A stretch of 64,000 nt of DNA from Bacteroidales bacterium (lineage in GTDB: Bacteria; Bacteroidota; Bacteroidia; Bacteroidales; UBA932), in NCBI GenBank assembly GCA_016286385.1, contig JAEESO010000012.1, positions 1 through 64,000 on the forward strand, written 5' to 3'. Under the pieces are notes generated by a model. It was not told where the DNA came from and ran no database searches. It was given only the letters and a program-made list of their open reading frames with translations. This document shows positions 1 to 7,162 of this stretch, in pieces. Position numbers and translations under genes: made by a program. The stretch's first letter is position 1; every line of letters begins with the position of its first letter.

Positions 1-19
1 CAAGGGGCTGATAAAGCAG

Positions 20-60
20 CCAATCGTACTTATAAATATCCTTTTCGGGAAAACGATTGG
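20..60. repeat. 8-bp inverted repeat at left edge
   Basis: CCAATCGT at 20-27 is matched by ACGATTGG at 53-60, with 25 bases between the arms. No gene is visible in positions 1-87. It could be a transcript stem or a protein site; no T-run follows, so it is not an intrinsic terminator. Confidence 0.4.
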
Positions 61-87
61 GCCACAAGAGCCTTTTACATAAATACA

Positions 88-127
88 AAGAAGGTGACCA
101 ATAATCTCTTATTAGTCACCCTCTTTA
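88..127. terminator. Likely bidirectional terminator after the GH2 operon
   Basis: A long stem: AAAGAAGGTGACCAATAA pairs with the segment ending GTCACCCTCTTT, using a few G-U pairs. It is AT-rich at both ends, with T-rich tails on either strand. It lies downstream of the minus-strand GH2 gene and the small peptide remnant, and is the probable end of the 12138-to-160 operon. Confidence 0.6.
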
Positions 128-159
128 TTTGCCTCTTACATAATCTTCATTGTTTAAGG

Positions 160-276
160 TTAAAAGATTAGAGGATTAGGATCTTCTCCCCAGTCCATGA
201 TGCTGGTTTGGAGTACCTGTTCGGTCTCCATGGCCTGCGCCTAGCAGATCGGAGTGACGTAGGTCTCTATTCTCAT
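160..276 (-). pseudogene. Small Bacteroidales peptide gene with internal TAG
   Basis: Read on the minus strand from ATG at 276, the frame gives MRIETYVTPIC, then TAG, then AQAMETEQVL and a tail ending DPNPLIF, with TAA at 160. The pattern YxxP, a charged 'METEQVL' block and an acidic DWGED end resembles the very short peptides often seen in Bacteroidales genomes; that resemblance is from memory. It starts 17 bases after the GH2 stop and precedes the terminator, so it is probably on the same transcript. Either the amber codon has killed the gene or it is read through. The peptide's function is unknown. Confidence 0.35.
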
Positions 277-293
277 ACCGTAAAAAGAATTTG

Positions 294-2687
294 TTATAAT
301 ACATCGATATTTATTGTAGCAGATTTAAGACCGGGACTTGTCGCCTTCACCCTGATTTGTCCGCCCTCTCCAGTCGCCTTCAGCACCAGCAGGGTCTTGC
401 CCATGAAGGTCTTGCTTGAAAGGGACTGCTGAGGGTTCCAGTCCAGGATATCGCCGTTTTCCACGCCAACCAATGTGTAAGGACCAGAGACTTCGAAGTT
501 TATACCACAGGCGGCAGATGGGCAGAAGTGCGATGATTTATCCAGAATGTCCACGGTGAGGAACACTATGTCTTTACGATTCGCTTTCATAACCTTGCGG
601 TCCACCGTCAGGCGTATGGCAGCAGGCTTGGAAGCGGTATAATGCACGTCCTGCGCCACCTTTACACCATTTCTATAGCCTACGGCCTTAAGGGTACCGG
701 GAGTATAGCGCACCTGCCACAGGATCTGCAATGCTTCTTCATCCATAGACTTTCGGCCAAGCGATTTCCCGTTCAGGAACAATTCCACCTCGTCACAGTT
801 TGTCCATGCGACCACCGGAATTTCTTTCCCTTCCTTACCCGGCCAGGTCCAGTGCGGCAGGATATGAACCATAGGCGCATGCGTCCACAGGCTTTGATAT
901 AGATAATACGGATCCTTCGGAAAACAAGCCAGGTCAATGACACCGTAGTTATTCGTACGGGAGCCGTTCCCCCAGGATTCACCCAGATAATCGAATGCCG
1001 TCCATCGGAACTCCCCGATGAAATACGGATAACGTAATACTTGCTTCCACTCTTCGCGGCAGGTCGCCTTGCGGGGTTGATTGTCATAGCCTGAGGCGTA
1101 GCGTGCATCGAATTCAGGAAAGACTTCCTCTTCGGAGTAGCTGTCTATGGGGTAGTAACCAGGCTGGTCTTTTTCCTTTATGGTCACCGGGGCTATCCAG
1201 GGGCGGACAGCCCCGATGGTCTTATAGACGCCCCTGGTGGCACGTGTATGCGGAATCTCGGTACCGATAGACACCTTTGACGGTTGGCTCTGGTGGAACT
1301 TTTCGATATCTCCCCTGCCCTCACCGTTCATATTGAATCCGGCGACATCCAGATATTCGCCCAAGGCCCACGCCTGGGTAGTCGGCCGCGTCGGATCAAG
1401 TTTATGGAATATATCATTGATTTTCCACTGCAGATACTGGTGGTTCTCCCACTTCCATACCTCATTCCCCATGCTCCACATGAAGATGCATGGATGATTG
1501 CGGTCCCGCTTGATAAATTCAGTCAGGTCCTGTTCCCACCAATCCAGAAAATAGTATCCATAATCGTAAGCGGCCTTGCCATTTCCCTTCCACTGGAACC
1601 ATCCGTCGAAAAGCTCGTCCATCACCAGGAAGCCCATTTCGTCGCACAGGTCATAAAACTCCGGAGAGAAGGCGTGATGAGTCGTCCGGATAGCATTGCA
1701 GCCCATTTCCTTCAAGATCTTCAGACGCCTGCGGAGCATATCCGGATATACGGCTATCCCGGCAGGCTCATCGTCCTGGTGCATACAGATTCCCTTGATG
1801 AGCATTTTCTCGCCATTCAGTTTGAACCCATCTTCGGCGGAGAACTCCAAAGTCCTGAAACCAAGCGGGGTGTGATAATCATCCACCAGGACGCCATCCC
1901 GGTATACCTCCGTCACAAGCGAGTACATAGCGGGCGAGTCGGGAGACCAGAGTGATGGGGTCTTCACCGTCTGAGTTGTTTCCACACAACAGCTGCCCGG
2001 TGCAGCCAACGTCTCCATACTTGTCTTAGACAATGTCTCACCGGCGGGATCCCTGACAATATTCTTTACGACAATACTCGCAGGAGAACCTGTCTCGTTG
2101 CACAGCATGACTTCAACCTTAACCTCCGCTGAAGCAGCCGAGACATCGACAGTCCAGACATGTGTGCCATCGTGCGCCACATGCACAGGGTCGGTAATTA
2201 TCAGATTCACGGGACGGTAAATACCGGATCCTGTATACCAACGCGCCGCAGGCTGTAGGCTGTTGTCCACTTTCACCTTTATCTCATTGTCTCCTGTTTT
2301 CAAGAACGACGTGATGTCATAGCGGAGGGTAAGGTATCCGTTCGGGCGGAAACCAACCTGCTGTCCGTTAACCCACAGCGTGCTGTTCATAAACACTCCG
2401 TCGAAGACAATACTGACTCTCTTGCCCTCCCAGGCAGGGTCCCACGCTATCGTACGGGTGTACCATCCGATACCTCCGGGAAGATAACCCATCTGACTGG
2501 TCGCCGGATTACTTTCAGAATACGGACCCTCAATGCTGAAATCGTGAGGCACATCGACCCGGCGCCACTGAATCTCACCATCCTTCCTGAAGTTCCAGTC
2601 AAAGTCAATATTGACCTTCTGTCTCTGAGCCGCTGCGGGGATTGTCAAGCCTAGGACAAATGCGGCAATTATCACGTAACTTTTCAT
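294..2687 (-). CDS. GH2 beta-galactosidase-like exo-glycosidase (DUF4982 type)
   Basis: Secreted 797-residue glycoside hydrolase family 2 enzyme; signal peptide about 1-21 (ends AAAQ). The order is GH2 sugar-binding domain (about 45-165), immunoglobulin-like domain (170-275), TIM barrel (280-560), then DUF4982 and a C-terminal beta domain. The predicted acid/base is E409 in SMGNEVW and the nucleophile E477 in IGTEIPH. This architecture is usual for Bacteroidales beta-galactosidases and related beta-glycosidases; some GH2 members cleave beta-galactofuranosides, so a galactan role in an arabinogalactan locus is possible but inferred. It is the last enzyme of the minus-strand operon, 212 bp after the permease gene. 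I found no TAnnTTTG promoter in that gap. Confidence 0.85.
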   Translation of the reverse strand: MKSYVIIAAFVLGLTIPAAAQRQKVNIDFDWNFRKDGEIQWRRVDVPHDFSIEGPYSESNPATSQMGYLPGGIGWYTRTIAWDPAWEGKRVSIVFDGVFMNSTLWVNGQQVGFRPNGYLTLRYDITSFLKTGDNEIKVKVDNSLQPAARWYTGSGIYRPVNLIITDPVHVAHDGTHVWTVDVSAASAEVKVEVMLCNETGSPASIVVKNIVRDPAGETLSKTSMETLAAPGSCCVETTQTVKTPSLWSPDSPAMYSLVTEVYRDGVLVDDYHTPLGFRTLEFSAEDGFKLNGEKMLIKGICMHQDDEPAGIAVYPDMLRRRLKILKEMGCNAIRTTHHAFSPEFYDLCDEMGFLVMDELFDGWFQWKGNGKAAYDYGYYFLDWWEQDLTEFIKRDRNHPCIFMWSMGNEVWKWENHQYLQWKINDIFHKLDPTRPTTQAWALGEYLDVAGFNMNGEGRGDIEKFHQSQPSKVSIGTEIPHTRATRGVYKTIGAVRPWIAPVTIKEKDQPGYYPIDSYSEEEVFPEFDARYASGYDNQPRKATCREEWKQVLRYPYFIGEFRWTAFDYLGESWGNGSRTNNYGVIDLACFPKDPYYLYQSLWTHAPMVHILPHWTWPGKEGKEIPVVAWTNCDEVELFLNGKSLGRKSMDEEALQILWQVRYTPGTLKAVGYRNGVKVAQDVHYTASKPAAIRLTVDRKVMKANRKDIVFLTVDILDKSSHFCPSAACGINFEVSGPYTLVGVENGDILDWNPQQSLSSKTFMGKTLLVLKATGEGGQIRVKATSPGLKSATINIDVL

Positions 2688-2899
2688 TTTTATTCGAGAT
2701 GCCTCTTACCTTGAATACAAGTGCGGTGTGAGGTATTCGGGGCTGGGTTTAAGTATCAATTGTCCGTCTTCTATCGCTTCCTCAAGCGATGTGATATACA
2801 TCCGCCGCGGGCCAGATTCATCTGCCCCAAAGGCTGCCCGCTGACTACCATGGCAGCCAGCGGGAGTAACAGAAGTATTATTGATAGTTTTCGCAAATG
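2688..2899. other. 212-bp gap with several stems, no promoter seen
   Basis: Between the permease stop and the GH2 start. It contains a 7-bp hairpin (2773-2790, ATCGCTT-CCTC-AAGCGAT). It also contains two mutually exclusive stems, GGCTGCC/GGCAGCC (2832-2838 with 2852-2858) and CCCGCTG/CAGCGGG (2837-2843 with 2858-2864). No T-run follows on the minus strand and no Bacteroidota -7 element is present. It may be an mRNA processing or attenuation region within the operon. Confidence 0.4.
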
Positions 2900-4333
2900 T
2901 TATGCTTTTAGCTTTTCCTGCTTGCGGCAGAAGACGGCGGCATAGTAGAATATAACTGCGAAAGCGATTGCCGGGACTATATAGGCCAGGGCGATACTGC
3001 CGGATTGGTCGGACAGAATACCTTCAATCTGTGTGAGCACGCTTGCACCGGCAATGGCCATGACCATGCCTGATCCTCCAAGCTTGGTGTCTTCACCAAG
3101 GCCCTCGCAACCCAGACCGTAGATGGTGGGGAACATGAGGGAGAGGCAGCCGCTGATGCACATGAGGCAGTACACTCCAAAGAAGCCGTTACCAAGCACT
3201 GTGCCAAGGCAGAAGGCAACTCCCAGACCGGCCATGATAGAGAGCAGACGGCGGGGGCTCACCCATTTCATAAGCCATGTGCAGACGAAGCGCATTATCA
3301 CAAAGAGCACCAGTGACATGATGTAATATGTTGCGCCGGCTTGTTCGGCCGTACGGGGCAGAAGGACATCCAGCCCAACGGCGTCACAGATGTTATAGAA
3401 CCCGGCTGCAATGGGCTCCACTCCGCGAAGGGCTCCAATGATCTGTTCTGTGGAAGCGCCGGGGCCGAGTGAAGAGATTACATCGTCAAAATGCAGGTTC
3501 TGCATGGCGTAGCGTATGGTATATGACCACACGGCTATCTGTGCGCCAATGTCAAAGAACTGAGCCACCACGCCCCATACATAATTCTTGTTCTTGATAA
3601 GGCGTTTACCTGAACCCTTAAGGTTCATGGGGCCGCTCTCCTCCTTGAGGTTTGGCATCTTGGTCAGGTAGATGGCCAGGAGAATGGCCAGCATAACAAC
3701 GCCAAGGATGATGTATGTAGTGGTTACGGCATTCAGCTCTCCCATCTGGATGCAGGCCAGTTCACTTTCACTGAGCTGGGCTCTGGCCGATGCAGTAAGA
3801 GTGTTGAGCTGTGATAGGATGAAAATCTGGGATATCACCACTCCGGTAATGGCTCCGAAAGGATTGAAAGACTGCGCAAAATTGAGGCGGCGCGTGGCTG
3901 TATCGGCAGGACCCAGGGCAAGAACATAAGAGTTGGTTGCCGTCTCAAGGATGGATAGACCTGCAAACAGCACCAGTATGGCAAACAGGAACATCATGTA
4001 GCCCACGGTATTGTTTGCTACGGCCACCCTGGAAGCAGGGAAGAACAGGAAAGTGCCCAGGGAATACAGTGCAAGTCCCAACATTACGCCAGACTTGTAT
4101 GAATATCTCTTGATGAATATGGCACCAGGGATTGCGAAGCATCCATATCCCAGCAGGTAGCATACAACCTGAATCCAGGCTGTCTTTGAGTCGGACAGGC
4201 TCATTATCCGCTTGAAGGCGGCAAGCATGGTGTCCGTGAGGTTGTTGGGGACAGCCCATGCGAAGAACAGGCAGGTCAGGAGGATAAAAGGCCAGACTAT
4301 GCCTTTAGGAACAAGTCTTGATTTTTCTGCCAT
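2900..4333 (-). CDS. fucP: FucP-type sugar:H+ symporter, probable D-arabinose permease
   Basis: Major facilitator protein of 477 residues with about 12 membrane segments, of the fucose:proton symporter (FHS) subfamily. The two acidic residues essential in E. coli FucP appear conserved: D34 in NNLTD and E130 in LETATNSY. The family signature GPADTATRRLNFAQSFNPFG follows. E. coli FucP carries both L-fucose and D-arabinose, which share ring configuration. No fucosidase, fucose isomerase or fuculokinase is in the window, while D-arabinan-cleaving families and a ribokinase/isomerase pair are, so D-arabinose is the likelier cargo (inference). It starts 6 bp after the lipoprotein gene in the susCD1 operon. 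The symbol marks the family, not proven specificity. Confidence 0.85.
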   Translation of the reverse strand: MAEKSRLVPKGIVWPFILLTCLFFAWAVPNNLTDTMLAAFKRIMSLSDSKTAWIQVVCYLLGYGCFAIPGAIFIKRYSYKSGVMLGLALYSLGTFLFFPASRVAVANNTVGYMMFLFAILVLFAGLSILETATNSYVLALGPADTATRRLNFAQSFNPFGAITGVVISQIFILSQLNTLTASARAQLSESELACIQMGELNAVTTTYIILGVVMLAILLAIYLTKMPNLKEESGPMNLKGSGKRLIKNKNYVWGVVAQFFDIGAQIAVWSYTIRYAMQNLHFDDVISSLGPGASTEQIIGALRGVEPIAAGFYNICDAVGLDVLLPRTAEQAGATYYIMSLVLFVIMRFVCTWLMKWVSPRRLLSIMAGLGVAFCLGTVLGNGFFGVYCLMCISGCLSLMFPTIYGLGCEGLGEDTKLGGSGMVMAIAGASVLTQIEGILSDQSGSIALAYIVPAIAFAVIFYYAAVFCRKQEKLKA

Positions 4334-4339
4334 TGCACA

Positions 4340-5554
4340 CTATTTTGATGAAAAAACACTTGCTATCTTGTCCAGGCTTACTCCAAAGACTTGCTCAACT
4401 ATTGAGGAAAGCAGGGCGGGATCTCCCTGGATGTGGATGGTATACTGGACGTGGGTGAGGCTCTCTCCGGGGGCCAGGGCGGCACCGGGTGAGGACGTTT
4501 CTATCTCATAGAAAGGACCCTGGACGAATCCTGTCTCGGTGGGGCCGTCGTTGTAGGAATTGATTACGTCACCGCCAAAAGGATTGTCCTGGTGGCCCCA
4601 CTGGCCGTTTACATAATCTACATCGCCTTCGGGAACGGTATATTTCAGGATATTCAGAACGCCCTGGGCGGAGTCGTAGCTGCCGCATATGTCCTTGGCG
4701 CTTCCCGAAGGAAGGCCGATCTTGGACCGGTATTCTCCGTCAATCTTGAAATAGAACATTCCATCTTCGTAGACCAGACGTTCTGAGGGGACCTTGCCAA
4801 AATACTCATCGTTTATTTTCCTGCCTTGGAAGTCCGGATTGCAGGGGATGAACACTGTTGTTGTGGGGGTGGGATTAAAAGAGCCAAGCAGCCACACGGA
4901 AGGCATACCCGTCTCTTTGGTCCAGGCCGATTCACCCTTGTTGGTAAGAGTGTTCTCAGTCTTGTAGGCCAGGGATTTCAGTTCCTTGGGAATGTCTACT
5001 CCAAGGAGGTCTTTGAGCTCTGAGGCATCTACAAGGGACACGGTGCGGAGAACTCCGATGCGGAAACAGTTGTCTGAAGCGTTAACGGCATCAAAGTCCT
5101 TTGAGAGGACAACCTTGCTTTGGGTTTGCTCCAGGATGTCATAGGGATCTGTGTCTATATAGGAGGGAACTATCCAGTTTTCATAGACCTGCTCCTCTCC
5201 CTTCCGGAAATACCAGGAAAAAGGCCCTCCTTCCGGGCCGATCCAGAAACGTTCCTCCCCGCCGAATGGATTGAACTGGGGGCTGACCTTGCCGGCATCA
5301 ATGAAGCGGTAGTTGGTCCAACCGTAGCTTGTGCCTTCATTTCCGTCTGTGGTGGAAGTCTGGATGCGACCCTGCCATGCAGGAATGACCATCACTTTGG
5401 ATTGACCGTCCACGAGCTCCACGATGCCTATGCCGTGCTTGGCGAAGTAGGCGACGTCATAACCATAAGTACCCATCTTGTAATCATTGTTGTTACAGCC
5501 GGCGAAGCAGCATAGCGCAGCTCCTAGGGCAATAATTTTAAATACCTTTTTCAT
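4340..5554 (-). CDS. Lipoprotein, possibly mutarotase-like (DUF6786-like)
   Basis: Lipoprotein of 404 residues with lipobox FAGC (Cys20). The body is a beta-rich protein with conserved-looking stretches such as FNPFGGEERFWIGPEGG and NPFGGDVINSYNDGP. I associate this type with the unannotated family DUF6786, with a galactose-mutarotase-like beta-sandwich, but this is memory and uncertain. It sits between the SIS isomerase (12 bp) and the permease (6 bp), inside a sugar uptake and phosphorylation cassette. A role in handling the free sugar, for example anomer interconversion in the periplasm, would fit but is not shown by any motif I can name. Confidence 0.55.
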   Translation of the reverse strand: MKKVFKIIALGAALCCFAGCNNNDYKMGTYGYDVAYFAKHGIGIVELVDGQSKVMVIPAWQGRIQTSTTDGNEGTSYGWTNYRFIDAGKVSPQFNPFGGEERFWIGPEGGPFSWYFRKGEEQVYENWIVPSYIDTDPYDILEQTQSKVVLSKDFDAVNASDNCFRIGVLRTVSLVDASELKDLLGVDIPKELKSLAYKTENTLTNKGESAWTKETGMPSVWLLGSFNPTPTTTVFIPCNPDFQGRKINDEYFGKVPSERLVYEDGMFYFKIDGEYRSKIGLPSGSAKDICGSYDSAQGVLNILKYTVPEGDVDYVNGQWGHQDNPFGGDVINSYNDGPTETGFVQGPFYEIETSSPGAALAPGESLTHVQYTIHIQGDPALLSSIVEQVFGVSLDKIASVFSSK

Positions 5555-5566
5555 TTTTATTGTAGT

Positions 5567-6169
5567 TCATTTCATCTCTCCCAACTTGCCTCCTGGATGG
5601 CATCTGTGGTATTTTTCCTTGTCCCAGTCCTTCTCTACCTGAAGGAGGACGCTCAGTGCCTGGAGGGCTATCATTTCCGCGTTCACGGAATTGCGGGGTG
5701 CACGGCCCAGCGGGCCGCCTTCTTCATCAACACCTGCAAAAATGGTGCTTTCTGAATGCTCAGAAAGCCAGCTGTTGGGATTTCCGGTTACAGCTATCAC
5801 CTTGCATCCGTTGGCATGGATGGCGTTTACTGTGGCCTTCAGCTCAGCGGTCTCTCCGGAATTGGAAATGGCTATCACAACGTCTCCTTCCACAAGCTGC
5901 CCGCAGGATCCGTGGACGGCTTCGGTGCCGTGGAGAAAACAGGCCGGGTTGCCGGTAGATGCCAGCAGGGAAGCCACATACGCCGCCACATGGGCGGGCT
6001 TCCCGATACCTGTCACATGTATCCTTCCGCCCCGGGCCTGGGAATCCAGGATTATATCGGCCGCCTTGCAGCAGGAATCCAGATTGAAACCGTCTATGTA
6101 CGCAGCCGTACTTGCCTTTGCCTTACGGAGGAAGGTCTCCGTAGCCTTAATGCTCTTTTCCTGTATCAT
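5567..6169 (-). CDS. Single-domain D-arabinose-5-phosphate isomerase-like SIS protein
   Basis: A 200-residue protein with one SIS domain and no CBS pair, unlike the roughly 320-residue KdsD/KpsF enzymes. E. coli KdsD catalytic residues K59, E111, E152 and H193 map with a constant offset of two to K57 (GIGKPAH), E109 (GETAEL), E150 (VDEEGG) and H191 (CHPGGKLG). The phosphosugar loop SNSGET is intact. The expected reaction is D-arabinose 5-phosphate to and from D-ribulose 5-phosphate. KdsD normally feeds Kdo synthesis; here the gene overlaps a ribokinase-like gene by one base (TAATG, 6169) in a glycan operon, suggesting a catabolic role. 6-phospho-3-hexuloisomerase or another sugar-phosphate isomerase remains possible. 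Confidence 0.8.
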   Translation of the reverse strand: MIQEKSIKATETFLRKAKASTAAYIDGFNLDSCCKAADIILDSQARGGRIHVTGIGKPAHVAAYVASLLASTGNPACFLHGTEAVHGSCGQLVEGDVVIAISNSGETAELKATVNAIHANGCKVIAVTGNPNSWLSEHSESTIFAGVDEEGGPLGRAPRNSVNAEMIALQALSVLLQVEKDWDKEKYHRCHPGGKLGEMK

Positions 6170-7149
6170 TATAATAAGTTTAGCAATTGATTACATCCGC
6201 GTTCTTCAAGCAGCTCCTTGACCTGCGCCATTGTGGGAAGTGAAGGTATGGCTCCAAAGCCGCAGACTGTTATTGCAGCAGTGTGCACTGCCAGCAAGAT
6301 GGCCTTGTCAATTGAAAGGCCGCACACATATCCTGCGCAGAAAGCTCCAACAAAGGAGTCTCCGGCGGCTGTGGGGTCCTTTACATCGGTCATCTTTACA
6401 CAGGGGACATGAATCAGGCTTTCAGGCGTGCATAAGGCTGCACCTTCGTCGCCAAGGGTGATGATTACATTGGGAACGCCCTTGCCCATAAGGATTGATG
6501 CTGCTTCCTTCAGCGCCTCCTCAGAGAGTCTTCCCTGCCCGTCTGTCTTTACGCCGGACAGTAGCGATGCCTCTGTCTCGTTGGGAGAGATGAAAGTGAC
6601 GCAGGATAGTAATTGGGCCGATAGTGGAGCTGCCGGGGCAGTGTTCAGCATGACCGGAACGCCGGCGTCCTTGGCAACGCGGGCAACGTATTCAATGGTG
6701 GGCATTTCCAGTTCAAGCTGCATTATCACCATGTCATAGCCGCCTATCTCATCCTTAAGCCATCCAAGGTCTTCAGGTTTAAGGTCAAAATTGGCCCCGG
6801 GAACCACTATGATGCTGTTTTGAACTCCGGACTCTCCAGTCTGGATGCGTATATGTCCTACGCCCGATGGATGCTCATGGCTTATCTTTACGTGCCGAGT
6901 ATCCACTCCGGAAGAATTCAGGGCCTGAAGCATAACCTGTCCGTACATGTCGTCTCCGACACAGCCCGCCATATGGGTTTCAACTCCCAGCCTTGCAGCC
7001 TGTACAGCCTGGTTGGCTCCCTTGCCTCCTGGAGCAGTCTTAAATGAGTTGCCAATTACGGTCTCGCCCATATTGGGCACCCTGTCAGCCGTGGCAACAA
7101 GGTCCATGATGAAGCTGCCGACGACCAGTATTTTGGGTTTCTTATTCAT
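6169..7149 (-). CDS. rbsK: Ribokinase-family (PfkB) sugar kinase, probable D-arabinose kinase
   Basis: PfkB-fold kinase. The start at 7149 (MNKKPKILVVGS) is preferred over an upstream ATG at 7287: that would extend the protein 46 residues into the susD gene, and the PfkB fold begins exactly here. It has 326 residues, normal for ribokinase. Visible motifs are the PfkB signature GGKGANQ (41-47), the NE pair (190-191) and DPTAAGDSF with catalytic D264. Ribokinases phosphorylate the 5-OH of D-ribose; some also act on D-arabinose. Its stop overlaps the start of the D-arabinose-5-phosphate isomerase-like gene, so production of D-arabinose 5-phosphate is the natural reading (inference). It starts 13 bp after susD. 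Whether ribose or arabinose is the true substrate cannot be read from sequence. Confidence 0.85.
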   Translation of the reverse strand: MNKKPKILVVGSFIMDLVATADRVPNMGETVIGNSFKTAPGGKGANQAVQAARLGVETHMAGCVGDDMYGQVMLQALNSSGVDTRHVKISHEHPSGVGHIRIQTGESGVQNSIIVVPGANFDLKPEDLGWLKDEIGGYDMVIMQLELEMPTIEYVARVAKDAGVPVMLNTAPAAPLSAQLLSCVTFISPNETEASLLSGVKTDGQGRLSEEALKEAASILMGKGVPNVIITLGDEGAALCTPESLIHVPCVKMTDVKDPTAAGDSFVGAFCAGYVCGLSIDKAILLAVHTAAITVCGFGAIPSLPTMAQVKELLEERGCNQLLNLL

Positions 7150-7162
7150 GACATTCCATTTA

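Noticed and set aside
2900..4333. L-fucose uptake as the purpose of the FucP-type permease
   Set aside because: No fucosidase, fucose isomerase, fuculokinase or aldolase is present; the partners fit a pentose. Not excluded, only less likely.
5567..6169. Housekeeping KdsD for Kdo synthesis
   Set aside because: No other lipopolysaccharide gene is nearby, the CBS domains are missing, and it is translationally coupled to a sugar kinase in a glycan operon.
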